DNA of 47,937 bases, taken from positions 1 through 47,937 of the forward strand of contig JAKSYS010000496.1 of NCBI GenBank assembly GCA_022925895.1, read 5' to 3'. Shown piece after piece: positions 33,082 through 45,317 of the stretch; position 1 is the stretch's first letter; each line of letters begins with the position of its first letter. The translations under genes and the position numbers were made by a program. This DNA is from Fragilaria crotonensis. Lineage: Eukaryota > Bacillariophyta > Fragilariophyceae > Fragilariales > Fragilariaceae. Below the pieces are notes generated by a model. It saw only the letters and a program-made list of their open reading frames with translations, searched no databases and was not told the DNA's origin.

Positions 33082-35837
33082 ATGGGTTGCAATTCCTCCA
33101 AAAATGTCCAAACAACAGGACAGGGGCCAGCTCCTACAACAACAACTCCAACAACATCTCCCCCGACTGGCGTTGTCGAACACGTCGAACGCGTCGTGTC
33201 GAGTGCGTTGGAGGCGTTGCACGAGGGGAATACGTCCGTCATGGATCAAATTTCCTTGGCCAAACAAATCGTCGTCAAGACCAAATCGACCATTCAAACC
33301 AAGGCCCGCAATTTGCAAATTATCTTTGCGACACCGTTGGAATTTCTAGATTCGGCCACGTACCAACCACCATCCTTTCCCAAAACGACGGAAGAAGCCG
33401 ATTTCATTCGGACTGCCATTTTACAAAATTTCGTCTTTTCCAATATCAATGAATCACAATTGAAAACCATGATTATGGCATTCGAACAAGTTTCATTCCC
33501 ACAGAATGCCACCGTTATTCAACAAGGTGATGTCGGGGATTACTTTTATGTCATTCGGCATGGTGCTGTCCAATTCTTGAAAAACAACAAGGCCATTCCC
33601 GGACAGACGGAACCTGCCACCAGTGGACAGACGTTTGGAGAATTGGCACTCTTGTACCATGCCCCTCGGGCCGCCACCTGCATCGTATCCTCCAAGGAAC
33701 CAGCCATTCTGTACCGAGTCGATCAAAAAGACTTTCCGATACATTCTACAGACGCAGACGCAACATGCCGACAAGATTAAACGTGATCTACTCAAGGCAA
33801 TTCCATTTTTAAAAGAATTGGATGACGCCGATTTGGGAAAACTCGCCGATAACATGACACCACGGCCTTTCAATAAGGGTGATGTGTTGGTCAAAAAGGG
33901 TGATGTCGGTGATGCCTTTTATGTCATTCGAGAAGGTAAAGTTGCAGTCCGTGACATTGAAGTTGGAGGCAAGGCGTGTGAGGACATGGTGTTGGGACCG
34001 GGAGATTTCTTTGGTGAACGTGCACTCGTGACACAGGAACCACGCATGGCCAATTGCGTCGCCTCCACACCCGGCATTGCACTCTGTGTTGATCGAGATA
34101 CGTTCTCCAAAGTCATGGGGAATATGCAGAATCTGGTACTCAAGGCGACTGATAAGAGACTGTTGGTAAGTCAACAATGTATGGATATTTGATGCCTGGG
34201 ATTTGAAAAATAGACACAGAAAAGCTATTACAGGCGATTATTGCATGTTGAGTTTTGACACTCGTTTCGAGGTACTCACGCAAGCGCGCTTCCTTTCTAT
34301 CCCATAAATTCACAGGAAGCACTCAAGGTCTTTAAAACCACACCCTTGGATCCCAGTGATTTCAGTTCTCTGGCCGAACTCATTGTGGATATTCCTTTCG
34401 AGAAAGGACAAGTTGTGTTTCAAGAAGGCCATAGTACCAGCTCTGCCTTCTACATCATCCGCGATGGTCAAGTCCGTTTGACCTCCACCACCACCGCCGA
34501 ATACAATAACAAGATTCTCAACAAGGGTGGATTCTTCGGGGGAAGACATGTTGGAACACGACGCCCTACCGGGTGTCGATTTGAGGTCGCAACCCACCTC
34601 CAAGGCCAAGTATACCGTCACTGTCCTTGAGGATTGCACCCTCGGCCTCTTGACACTCGACGAGTGCCGCACTGTCTTCGACACTACCAAGATGGGCAAG
34701 GCCGCCCGATCGAATCGTTTCGAGAGCATTCGGGATTCTGATATTGAATTCAAATCTCTCAAACGTCATGCCATTTTGGGAGCCGGGACCTTTGGACAGG
34801 TCTGGTTGGTCAGTCGACTCACATCCGATGGAAGAACACGCAAGGCGTATGCTCTCAAGATTCAATCCAAATACGAGTTGATCCGACATTCGCAGGCCAT
34901 GGGTGTCGTGCAGGAAAAGAACATTATGGCACAACTCAAACATCCCTTCATTATCAGTTTGGTCACGACCTTTCAAGATGCGCAGCGCGTCTACATGTTG
35001 TTGGGACTTGTGCAGGGTGGAGAGCTGTTCTCTGTCATGCACAAGTCGAGTGGTGATGGCCTTTCGGAGGCGGATGCACAGTTCTACAGTGCCGGTATCT
35101 TGGAGGGGTTGGCGTACATGCACCGTCGGCACATTTTGTACCGCGATTTGAAGCCAGAAAATGTGTTGGTGGATGAAGCAGGATATCCAGTTATTGTTGA
35201 CCTTGGATTTGGTACGTGTCATTGTGTGCGCGAGTGTGAAGTGTCGGAAGTGGACGATTGAGTATGTGTATGTGTAAAAATGTCTAATGTTCATCTCATC
35301 CAATGCCATGCAGCCAAATATGTGAAACACAAGACCTACACTCTCTGTGGTACTCCACTGTACATTGCTCCCGAAGTCGTTCTCAACCGCGGTCACGACA
35401 AGGGCGCCGACCACTGGTCCCTCGCGTGCATGATCTTTGAAATGATTTGCGGTCTGACCCCATTCTACAAGGATGGCATGGATCAGCTTTCACTGTTCCG
35501 GGCCATTGTCAAGGGCCATTTCAAATTCCCCAAGTCTCGCACAGTCTCATTCTCAGAACCGTGCAAGGACCTGGTGACGCGCATGCTCGTTACGGATCCG
35601 TTTCAGCGCTTGGGATCGTTGGCCAAGGGCGAAAAAGACATTTTCCGTGCGGCGTGGTTTGAGGACATTAACTTTGAAAAGCTCAAACGCAAGGAATTGC
35701 CGGCTCCGTGGGTTCCCAAGATTAAGGACCCGTTGGATACAAGCAATTTCGAGAATTGGGATCATTTGGATGACAAGGCCAAGGCCAAGGATCCACCCAT
35801 CTCGAAGAAGGAGGACGAAATATTCCAGACCTTCTAG
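33082..35837 (+). CDS. cGMP-dependent protein kinase-like, three cyclic-nucleotide-binding modules, two frameshifts
   Basis: Exons are 33082-34165, 34316-35211 and 35314-35837; the introns are 150 nt (GTAAGT...CACAG) and 102 nt (GTACGT...TGCAG). The start M-G-C-N-S-S-K fits N-myristoylation plus palmitoylation. CNB-A has F-G-E-L-A-L-L-Y-H-A-P-R-A-A-T and CNB-B has F-F-G-E-R-A-L...P-R-M-A-N, both keeping the cNMP-binding Glu and Arg. The third module (F-F-G-E-D-M-L) is degenerate. The AGC kinase domain has G-A-G-T-F-G-Q-V, A-L-K, Y-R-D-L-K-P-E-N, D-L-G-F-A-K (Leu in place of the Phe of DFG) and T-L-C-G-T-P-L-Y-I-A-P-E. One extra A (run 33725-33729) and one extra G (run 34538-34542) break the frame. 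Both are homopolymer insertions, so the true gene is probably intact. Confidence 0.9.
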
Positions 35838-37264
35838 GTGGAATTGTTAAGTGTGTGGCTGTTGGTGGGTGTATTCCATCAAGGTATCACGCAGCCAATC
35901 AGTGTGTTTGTGTGTTGTGGCACCCGGGGAACCATTGAGTGCGAGATTATAAAGACAGTAAACCTGGTTATGAAGACTTGTTACGTGGCTCGTGCCCTGG
36001 ACGTAGTGAATACAGCAACCCCCCCAATGCATCGTGCCGCTTGAGACTTAGAGTACTCAATCGCATAGGTTGGTTGGACTTCTTCCGAAGATCCTCACAC
36101 CTTTCTACTAGAGTCTAGCAACAAAGGTGGCTTACCCATTGATCCACATCTCACGTTCACAACTCTAAAACAGGGGTTACTTGATCGTGAAAGTACTGTA
36201 GTACTGGTGCCACATCCTTGGAAATTACTGGTAGTATCCTGGAGTACTGTACGTGGAAAGGCAGGTAAAAAAATGGGCAACGCCAGCTCAATGTGAGATC
36301 GCAGAGGACTTTAATATCGATGTATGGCATGAGTAGTACGAGTACTCCGAGTACGTGGAGTCTTCCGGGTAGTATGATTCTACTATGTCATATGGCACAA
36401 ACATGAGTCCTGATTTCAATACTAATGATACCAAAGTCAATGACTATCGGGAGAATAGACTACAGTACTTGGGGTCATGGCGGGATGTCTCATAATTTTT
36501 CGAATTTGGAATTCGGGCAGGCCGAAGGCTTTCTAGTCCGTCCCATCAAACTGCATGTGCTTGTTGGTTTTAATCCTGAATTTTGCATCAACTTCATGTC
36601 GTTGTACACTTGCTCCTAGACGGAAATCCAATATTTCGACGTACCGAACCACATGTTGTCGGAGTTTGATGAGACATATTAATTTTGGCCAGGTTGTCTT
36701 GAATTGCTTGTCCCACCATCTTGGATATTCGGGACCTGTGCCCATAGTATAGAATTCGTTCGAATGCCTATTTAGAGACCTATGAAATTTACACTATTCG
36801 GCGCCAAGTCGCCAATAAATGTTCGACGTCATCCGCTATTCGGAGTCTAGCCCAAACAAGATGTGGACATATCTGCAATGTCCTCGTTTTACCAATGCTT
36901 CATTTGGATTTTGCGATGCCACGAACGAAATCGAATTTTTTTGGTTAAGTAAACGTAATAAACAAGGATGCTCTACTTTGTCACTACGAGACTTGTCGCT
37001 TTCTTAGTAGACAAATTGAGGACGAATTTTTGACAGTCTTGGATCATGACATCACGCTGGGTGGGTGTCGGGTCACCAGTTGAAGGACATTTTTGTTCCT
37101 AGTTGTAGTACTATTCGTCTGTCTTGTTTGGAAAGTGATAATGGTAACACGAGCATGTAGGTGTGAGTGAGTTACGGCAACGAAGGGAAGAACGCGACTG
37201 TCAAGAAAACTAAAAAATCTCATCACAATCATTGCACACACTCTCTCCGCGACAAAGGACGACG
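35838..37264. other. Intergenic, no supported gene
   Basis: This holds the 3' UTR of the kinase gene and the 5' region of the zinc-ribbon gene. Open frames are short and opposed. GTAC words cluster near 36190-36360. Confidence 0.45.
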
Positions 37265-38053
37265 ATGCCTCATCCAAGCAATCGGGGTAGACAACGACAA
37301 GAACGAGTAATTGTAACAATTGGAGATCGAGAACATGACGTGAGCATACTCTGTTCATCGGGAAACGCATCCTACAAAACAGAATTGTCTCCGACACGAG
37401 GAGAATTTGAATCCAAACCCAGAAAAACCAGGCCGCGACAAGCGATTCAATCGCTGTATCCATCCACAGATAACTTACCAGAGATCCCAGTTGCTGCACT
37501 GGTTTTCAATACGACATCAGTTCATGACACGCCCTCAAGGTACTCGGAACGCCGGGACTCCAGTGGGTACAATGACAGCCAACCAATTCATCACAACAAT
37601 GCGGTGACACAAGACAATTCCGCACCCAACCCCGCCGTCGAGGACAATCATCATGACTATGGAAATCACGATTTCAAACGATCCCAAGTTGAAATATCAC
37701 CCGACTATTGGGTCGCACTTCGTGGTTCGGCAGAGACATGGCATGCGCTCGAACGAGGATTTTCAAGAGAAGTGCAGTGTCCGTGTTGTTCGGAACGCAT
37801 TCTTGTGATTCAGGATGCTGCTCTGGCCCTATGTCCAGAATGTCGTACCATCATCCCCATCAATGCCAATGGGAATGGCCTAGGACTGGGAGCCAAGGCA
37901 GTTCACAACCGAAGACTGGTGGGAGGAACTACATTGCAAAGCAATCGCGAGAAAACCAAAACGAAAGAATATGGATTGAAGGATCCTCAATCTCGGAGTA
38001 AACGAGGGGTAGCGGAAAAGATATCAGAACAATACCCGCAATCAAAGTCATGA
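37265..38053 (+). CDS. Zinc-ribbon protein of unknown function, copy 1
   Basis: I start at the ATG at 37265 (M-P-H-P-S-N-R-G); the frame is open further upstream but has no earlier ATG. The product is 262 aa. Near the N-terminus is a short strand-like motif, V-I-V-T-I-G-D-R-E-H-D-V-S-I-L. The middle is low-complexity, rich in Asn, His and Ser. The C-terminal half has L-R-G-S-A-E-T-W-H-A-L-E-R-G and a four-Cys zinc ribbon, C-P-C-C...L-C-P-E-C-R, then a basic tail. The same two blocks occur in the gene at 40.7-41.3 kb, which defines a family. There is no signal peptide, so it is probably cytosolic or nuclear. Confidence 0.7.
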   Translation: MPHPSNRGRQRQERVIVTIGDREHDVSILCSSGNASYKTELSPTRGEFESKPRKTRPRQAIQSLYPSTDNLPEIPVAALVFNTTSVHDTPSRYSERRDSSGYNDSQPIHHNNAVTQDNSAPNPAVEDNHHDYGNHDFKRSQVEISPDYWVALRGSAETWHALERGFSREVQCPCCSERILVIQDAALALCPECRTIIPINANGNGLGLGAKAVHNRRLVGGTTLQSNREKTKTKEYGLKDPQSRSKRGVAEKISEQYPQSKS

Positions 38054-38934
38054 GCGCGTGCTACACCATTGCCAATCTATGCAACTTGAACAAACCACTT
38101 TGACCGTTTATCCGTGCAAGAGCTTCGAATGAGAGACGTCACAGGTCATACGTCACACACAAGGATGTTCGAGTAGATATAGTTGTGACCGCATGATAGT
38201 CCCCTCTCTGCTACGCATTTTTAAGTTCTTTTGCATCATCATTCTGGGATGGCTTCCAATCTAGAGGTATGCTTGTGTTTGCCCTGATGGCGTCACACTT
38301 GTGCCCATCGAAGTTGTCTTGTTCATGTGGTGTCAAGGGACAGATTAAATAGGCGATAATACGAACTCGAGTGGGCTTTGACAACAACAGGTGAGACAAT
38401 TGAATTGAGGCTACTGTAACGGACTTATCCTGCTACTGTATTTCTCCGTACTGGAGGTCGTAGTGACCAGTATTTAGTGCTAGTACTGTACTGGAGTACT
38501 GTATTCTAAATGAAGAACGTGGAAAGCCATTCTGTTATATCCAGAATCCAGACTGACTACTAGAGTTGTAGGCCGAACTATACACCGGTACCAACTTGTG
38601 GTAGCCGTGTTTTCCGATTAACTTTTAATGATAGTCGTGGAAATGTGACTCCTGTAGTCGTCCTTCGACCAATTGCCCAAGACACCACTTAACCATGTGT
38701 ATGGAGATCGGAGCATAATCAGGTGGGGGTAGATTTTTTTGATTTTTTTTTAAGTTGTAGATTCGACATCATTGCCAGAACTCAAATACAGGCAACTTGA
38801 CAAATATCATACCAGGCCAACAGGTGTGTTCCCCGACCCAGTGGTTTTGCAAACGAGACTGGCATAATTATTCACACAACATTCCGGACATTGTCGTCAT
38901 CACAACACACCTGCAAGTTTGTAAAACGACGATC
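38054..38934. other. Intergenic, no supported gene
   Basis: This contains the 3' end of zinc-ribbon copy 1 and the promoter region of the secreted protein at 38935. A T-run (38736-38750, interrupted by gatt) lies in the middle. No gene was seen. Confidence 0.45.
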
Positions 38935-39447
38935 ATGGCAACACTCACACCAGTCCTTCTACTTCTACTCCTCTCGATAATAACAACAATAACAACAGCA
39001 TCGGCCTACATTTTTGAATACAGCATTCAATTACAGGGTCCGCATCAGAGTGATGCTGCCTGTACCAAGAGAGACTTTCGAATGATACTGCACGGCATTG
39101 AACAAGTTCTGGACGAGAATTGCAACGAATACCTCCGATACGCCGGATACACTGGATTTGTGGATCGGATGAACCTATCCATTGACGATGATAAGCACTT
39201 TGTTGTATCTGGCGAAACATTTGTATTGGGACCGTATTATGGAGATGCGGAATGTGAAAGCTGTCCACAAGATGACAAAGATACACTCTACTTTCGACGG
39301 GCCACGGATCGATTGAGCAAGAAAGTAATTTCAGCATACGTCGACAACGAGCTACTTCAAGAGATTGCTGGAGTTGTGCAGAGCAGGGGCTCTCCGGACT
39401 GTGCTGCTAGAGCAGAAGAATGGAAAGCAACATTTCGCTGGCTGTGA
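38935..39447 (+). CDS. Small secreted protein, function unknown (170 aa)
   Basis: The frame is open upstream of 38935, but the ATG there directly begins a strong signal peptide: M-A-T-L-T-P-V followed by six Leu and a Thr/Ala-rich end at A-S-A (residue 23-24). The mature protein has paired Cys (C-T-K-R, E-N-C-N-E, C-E-S-C, D-C-A-A-R), one N-L-S sequon, and mixed helical segments; it has no membrane helix. No known domain is recognised. It may be secreted or bound for the cell wall. It shares only a broad layout with the gene at 7771. Confidence 0.7.
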   Translation: MATLTPVLLLLLLSIITTITTASAYIFEYSIQLQGPHQSDAACTKRDFRMILHGIEQVLDENCNEYLRYAGYTGFVDRMNLSIDDDKHFVVSGETFVLGPYYGDAECESCPQDDKDTLYFRRATDRLSKKVISAYVDNELLQEIAGVVQSRGSPDCAARAEEWKATFRWL

Positions 39448-40669
39448 TATCCCCATGTTTGATGCGGGATTTGACAGTCATCACGGCCAGTTATAGAGCG
39501 ACGATGAGGCATTGAGCATGCTGAAAAGCAGTAGGAGCCGTTTCCACCATCATTGAAGGCCTTTCTTCCACTAAGGGATATCGCAGACAACGTTGGTTCG
39601 ACCTGTCCATCCTAATTTCGTCGTTGACAGGTGAGAAAAACCAGAAAGAAGTGGCAAATTAAATCCTTTAGTACTTAGTATCATGCGAGAGACACTTTTA
39701 ATAGGCTACAATAACCACTACCGATACTGGCACTGAAGCCTGCGAGAGTGTTCGGCTTTGTTTGATATCGAATAATTCTAAAATGAAACAATACGGAAGA
39801 AATATGAAAAGCGAGGAAGACCGCTAAGTTACCCCTCACTTCCACATTTCAGGAAGTCGAGGACCGACCAGGTGTTTGATATTCTAGAGTTGTGATATCC
39901 GGTAGGGTCGCTGCCATGCATTTATAGCGGTCTAACCTTCTGCTGCGATGGCATCAGTTCATCAGATACGGTGCTCAAAATCTGCAAGTTCCGCACTGTA
40001 CAACTTCAGAAGAATGATGCGCACGCATGGAGATTGACATGAAGTCAACCAGGAAACCTATCCAAATCAAACCTTGTCCAAGTCCTCCATCCCGCATTGA
40101 GCAGGAATCCTGCACGATATGATGTGCGCCTAAAGCGGGAGTGCGGACGAGGACGCGCCAACCACCTAAGCACAGTACGGAGGGACTGTAGGACGCGTAG
40201 GCGATACTGTAGAGAATGACTACATAGGAAATCGAAAACGCCTTAATCGTAAACCGCGAAATCATGGTGTCGGTTATTTTTTAGATATCTGATGATTTTC
40301 GGCGAATGGAACGCATTCGGGCTATTCCCTGGCGTTGTTAGGGGTCCCGAAGAGCATGCGTGGTTAGTGGTTAGTCATCAATCTATCACGGGACTGCACT
40401 AATACTCTTTAGGGAGTGTCAGAGCTGTGTTTCGTCGATCTAATCATGATACCCATACATAGAGTCACACGTAATGCGGGCGATGTCTTTTCAAAATCGC
40501 ACTCGCCATTCGCAAGTTTGACGCGCGGACAAATATGCTACACGGATCATTCGTATGGATATACGTCTGGTAGAAAAGGTGCAGTCACTCCGAAAACGAA
40601 TGCCTCATCTATAACCCCGGAGAGTTCCCCGACATGGTTCTGAACTGACTTGCGAAGTCGTCTCATAAA
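39448..40669. other. Intergenic, no supported gene
   Basis: A minus-strand frame at 39975-40265 has a hydrophobic N-terminus but no other support and is not called. Otherwise only short, opposed frames are present. Confidence 0.4.
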
Positions 40670-41292
40670 GTGAGAAACAGAATGCACATTTCCATGAAAC
40701 CGCAGATTCTTCATCACGATGGAAAGGAATATGATGTTTCCAATTTGTCAATGAAGCACCAGATGGCTCGAGTTAGGCTTTACCCTAGTCCAAGCACAAT
40801 CCCAAGCCATGACATCCATCCTCGTCAGCGACACCGATTCGCGGAAGCCCATGTGAATCCATCACACCTTCATCTACATCATTCTCAAGGGCCTGCGCAT
40901 CCTGATGCTGAGTCAGACGCAGCAGATGCAACTGAAGATGATGAAGCCACAGGAGACACAGAGTCCGACCAATTGCACTTGCACACCTCACGATCTGTCG
41001 AGTACGTCTGCCCCTACGAGGATCGATGGACACCATATTGGCCTTGAAGGAACATGGCGTCACCAGACACGAATGTTGGAGTTGTCGTGTGGTATTGGGA
41101 TGCATTGACACGGCACAATACATCATATGTCCCTTTTGTCGATGTGTCATGCCAACTGCTGTCGGCGACAATAGCAGCAGAAGTCAAACGCTCAATCATG
41201 ATCATACTACTGCTACTAGTGCAATTGATGACCCATGTGTTGGCTTGGGATCTTGTTCCAACCATCATGAGGTGCACGCCTTGCAAGCCTAA
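40670..41292 (+). CDS. Zinc-ribbon protein of unknown function, copy 2, one frameshift
   Basis: The start may be the ATG at 40670, 40682 or 40694 (M-K-P-Q-I-L-H-H). The N-terminal block I-L-H-H-D-G-K-E-Y-D-V-S-N-L matches the T-I-G-D-R-E-H-D-V-S-I-L block of copy 1. A His- and Asp-rich low-complexity middle follows. Reading one more C in the run 41011-41014 joins V-E-Y-V-C-P to L-R-G-S-M-D-T-I-L-A-L-K-E-H-G, which aligns with L-R-G-S-A-E-T-W-H-A-L-E-R-G of copy 1, then C-W-S-C...I-C-P-F-C-R-C-V-M-P. So the zinc-ribbon module is conserved, and the break is a one-base homopolymer deletion that may be an error. It lies about 2.6 kb from copy 1 on the same strand. Confidence 0.7.
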
Positions 41293-41524
41293 AACAACCG
41301 GACAGACCACGATCAACGGTTGGAGGCTCGCACGTGTTTGTATGAGAAACGTATCTGGGAGGCCATGTCACACTGCATTTACATAGGTATGCTTCACTGC
41401 TGGAGTCAATAGAAAATAGAGAATAGCTAGTAGAGTCACGACGTTTAGAGAGAGCGTTCAAATACTGCAGAGTGTTTTCACTACTTTCATTTTATGGAAT
41501 TGCAGCAAGTTGCTCGCACCATGC

Positions 41525-43586
41525 TTAGTCCTCGTATGTTTCACCACGATCAATAACATCCAAGCGATTGGGTCCCACTCCAATCCATCGGATAGGCACA
41601 CCAATCAATTCCTGAACACGCAACACGTAGAGTTGACAGTTGACTGGCAAATCCGCAAAGTTCTTAATCATGGAAATATCCTCGGTCCATCCAGGCATAA
41701 CTTCGTATTCTACTTCGACATTGCTCAGAACTTCCAACGATGCAGGCATGGTATCCAAATACCCTCCCTTGTACTTGTACGCCTTGCCCACCTTGACTTC
41801 CGAAAGTCCCGTCAGAACATCTAACTTTGTGAGATTAAGCGAGGTGAATCCGTTGATGAGAGCCGAGTATTTCATTTGTGGAATATCGAGCCATCCACAA
41901 CGACGCGGCCGTCCAGTGGTTGTACCGTACTCGGCACCAACCTGCGACAGGTGCATTCCGACACCTCCATCGACCATGTCGAGTTCCGTGGGGAAGGGAC
42001 CTTCTCCGACACGAGTGCAGTAGGCCTTGACAGTACCGTAAATGGACCTCAGCTTGCACGGCGAGACACCCAAACCCGTCAAGACGGATCCAACCGATGG
42101 GTTGCTGGAAGTGACGAAGGGGTAAGTACCGAAATCGATATCCAACATGGTCGCATTGGCACCCTCCACCAATATCTTTTTCCCCTCCGTAAACTGCTGA
42201 TTGGTGTACTGGATCGTGTCGACCGTCATGGCCTGCACTCGGTCTGCCACAGACTTGTAGTATTCCAACTGTCCTTCGACATCAATTTCCAATCCGGCAT
42301 ACGCGCGCATTTGTGCCGCGCACAGTTCCCGAAAGCGCCGTTCAAAGTGTGGCCAATCGGCCAAATCTCCCACGCGGAGTCCGTTCCGACTAATCTTGCT
42401 GGCATAGGCTGGTCCAATTCCCTTTTTCGTGGTTCCGATCTTGTGACGGCCCAACTTTTCTTCCTGCACTCCGTCGACTTCTTGATGAAAGTCGAATACC
42501 ATGTGGGCGCGATCACTAATGAGGACTCGTCCTGTGGGATCAATGGTCCCGCCGGCTTGGAGAGAGTCGAGTTCGTTCAAGAAGGACGGTATGTGAATGA
42601 CAACGCCGTTGCCAATCACGCAGGTGGCCTTTTCATTGAGAATGCCAGAGGGCAGGAGGTGGAACTTGTACTTTGTGTTCCCAACGACAATGGTGTGACC
42701 CGCGTTGGAACCGCCAGCGACGCGGGCACAAACATCGTATTCCTGTGTTTTGATAATGTGTGGATGTGCGGATATATTGGTGAATGAGTGAATACATTTT
42801 ATGAATAGTGCATTCAATGGTATGTGAAAGGAGAGTTGATAATCAAATGTTAGAATCCATTCAGTGCATAGGTGTAGTTGAGCAAACGATATTGTCACAA
42901 TTCTTGAAATGGGAGCCAACAAAGGCGATCTTCCACCAACAACACAAACTACATACCTGACTCAAGAGATCCACCAGCTTTCCCTTTCCTTCATCACCCC
43001 ACTGTGCACCCAAGACGACATCAATGCCATGGGAACGTTTCGTTTTTTCCTGAACTGGTGTTATCACAGGAGGAGGAATAGGTGCAACTCCCAGATTGGC
43101 TTCCAAATTATCAATCTGTAGAACATAAATGTAGTATTATATAGTAATGATCGGTAAGTTGTGGGTGTGCGTGGTTTATTGTCGTCGACACCATGCCAGC
43201 ATGCTCACAAGGCACACAGGCACACACCGTACACCACATTCCAAGTCGAAAGTGAAAGACAACGTACCTTGTTGGAAATCTCCTGCAACATTCCCATAAT
43301 GGTGGGTGGATTGTGATCACATGCCGTCTTGTGGTTGGCACGTTCCTGACTGGGTGTTGACAGGTAAAAGGCACCTCCCTATAAAGTTACGAAATGGCAC
43401 ACAAGTATGTCATGAGATATCATGAGTAAAATCCAAAAGTTGGACAGTCACGACACACTGTGAATCATGATTCACACACAGCACGGCAATATAGATGCCA
43501 TACTTGACACGTACCACAGTTCCAGAGGCAGCCACAGCCGCACCTAGCGTTCGTCCATGCTGAAGCAAGAGATTACGAAGTATCAT
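41525..43586 (-). CDS. ADSS: Adenylosuccinate synthetase, four exons
   Basis: This enzyme joins IMP and aspartate using GTP, the first committed step to AMP. Exons are 43586-43515, 43378-43268, 43115-42957 and 42742-41525, all junctions in phase 0; introns are 136, 152 and 214 nt. The product is 519 aa. The P-loop [11 protein letters not shown] has the catalytic Asp at about residue 102, and S-N-A-G-H-T-I has the catalytic His at about 130. Further family blocks are [27 protein letters not shown], and [10 protein letters not shown]. The roughly 90-residue N-terminal extension ([12 protein letters not shown]..., then a short helix [12 protein letters not shown]) may be an organelle presequence; no plastid F-A-P motif is visible. 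The frame is intact. Confidence 0.95.
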
Positions 43587-44348
43587 TATCACACGTGTTG
43601 TTGTATACTATTGCCGATGCGCTAATGTGAATGAGTGATGCGGACTGTCGATCTTATTGAAACAAACAAAGTACGACCTATGATTGGGCTTGAGGTTGTG
43701 ATTGGACAGGCTTGATGACGAAGTACCTGTACCTGTAGTGCTAATCAACCGAGCAACTGGGCGTTTCGACTATGACTTCCTGTACTGGAAGATTCGACAA
43801 CAATCAAGTAGCTGTATTTGAGGCTCCAGTAGATTGTTGATTTGTTGGATTGCTGCGGCCACCATACAAACACACGAATGTAGGGATCGCCAGATGACAT
43901 CACACCCTCACCACACACCCGATATCCGCCCCACGCACACGAGTCTTCGGTTTCACAGTCTCGCAGCCATCCAACCTCCCATCCGCGGGATTTGAAGGAT
44001 GGACGTGCAGACGATCTGCGGAGTCGTTCTGGCACGCGGCCGTCCCGTGTCTGATGAAACGCGTTGACGGACTGACTGCCATCCAAGTTTTTGGTCACAC
44101 TCTGAAGGAGAAAAGGCGAACGCTCCTAAAACGATAAAATCCATTTCGTACCTCGTTCGCGATCCTCTGGCTTCAACTGTCTCCTACGCACGACTTGGTA
44201 CAGCCTACGTATGCCGAAATCAATGTGAGGATACACACGTCTTTGCTTCATCTTCTGGTTCCCTTTCTGCAGATCTGCCTTCTGCTACAAGTACTCCTGG
44301 TGCGACACATTGCAACGTTTTGTGCACGTCAAAATCCTTCCATTGACC
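43587..44348. promoter_or_regulatory. Shared 5' region of divergent ADSS and LHC genes
   Basis: About 760 bases separate the two start codons, so both promoters must lie here. Open frames on both strands show no protein features. No clear TATA box or named regulatory motif could be assigned. A CT-rich stretch precedes the LHC start. Confidence 0.5.
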
Positions 44349-45317
44349 ATGAAGTTCACCATTCTTGCTTCCGTCGTAGCATCCGCTGCTGCCTTTGCAC
44401 CAGCTGCGAAGGTATGTTTTCATTCGCATCATGCACTTTTTTCTTCCTTTCGGCTCTAGGAGGCGACTCTGTTTCTCGACCATGTTTTCCGATCTTCCAA
44501 CCCATGTGTATGTTGAATTCTTGAATGTCGGGTTTCGTGCAACTGCAGTAGTAGTAGTACGCCTGTAGTGTACAATCTGCTGGTCGAACCAAGGACAATC
44601 TTTCCGAAGTTGCATGACAAACTTGTACGACTACAATGCAACTGGTGCTACTGTAATTCACAAATCATCCCTCCTCTCCCGATCTCACGTTTTTCTATTT
44701 CAAAACAGACTTCGTTCTCGACTCGCATCGCCTCCGATGCCACTGCCGATGCCGAAGCCCCTCCAGCCGCTGAGGAAGCTCCTCCCGCTCCTGCTGCTGT
44801 CGTCAAGGAAATGTCGGCATCTGTCCCATTCCTCCTCAAGCCCAAGAATCTCGATGGCTACGTTGGTAATGTCGGATTCGACCCACTCGGTTTGGCGGAA
44901 CAATTCGATATCAAGTGGTTGCGAGAATCGGAAATCAAGCACGGCCGAGCGGCCATGCTTGCGACTCTTGGATTCGTCGTGCAAGAATACGTGACGCTTC
45001 CTGGGTACACCCACGTGGATGATTCCAATTTGGGACCCACGGCGGTTGGACTTGAACCCATGTTGCAGATCATTCTCTGGATGGGAGTCTTGGAATTCTG
45101 GACCAACAAGGGTAATGTTACCATGGAGAACATGTTTTCGGATCCGGCACGTGTGCCGGGGAATCTTGGATTTGATCCCATGGGACTCTCGGTGGGCAAG
45201 ACAAAGGAGGAACAGGAATTGTTGCAATACAAGGAAATTAAGAATGGACGTCTTGCCATGTTGGCAATCGGAGGTATGGTTCATCACAACTGGGTGACTG
45301 GCGATGCTCTCTTTTAA
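44349..45317 (+). CDS. Chlorophyll a/c light-harvesting protein, Lhcr-like
   Basis: Exon 1 (44349-44411) encodes M-K-F-T-I-L-A-S-V-V-A-S-A-A-A-F-A-P-A-A-K, a signal peptide ending in the A-F-A-P plastid-import motif of diatoms. A 297-nt intron (GTATGT...AAAACAG) follows, then exon 2 (44709-45317). The product is 223 aa. After an Ala/Pro/Glu-rich transit segment come V-G-F-D-P-L-G-L, helix 1 with E-S-E-I-K-H-G-R-A-A-M-L-A, a middle helix I-L-W-M-G-V-L-E-F-W, and helix 3 with E-I-K-N-G-R-L-A-M-L-A. The two E...[HN]-G-R signatures bind chlorophyll and form the central salt bridges. The W-L-R-E-S-E-I-K-H-G-R sequence favours the red-lineage Lhcr type (photosystem I antenna). The frame is intact. 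Confidence 0.95.

Noticed and set aside
39975-40265. 96-codon minus-strand frame with hydrophobic N-terminus
   Set aside because: A hydrophobic start alone is not enough; no other conserved feature or splice extension was seen.
41876-42787. 303-codon open frame on the plus strand
   Set aside because: It is antisense to the conserved adenylosuccinate synthetase exon 4 and has no family features.
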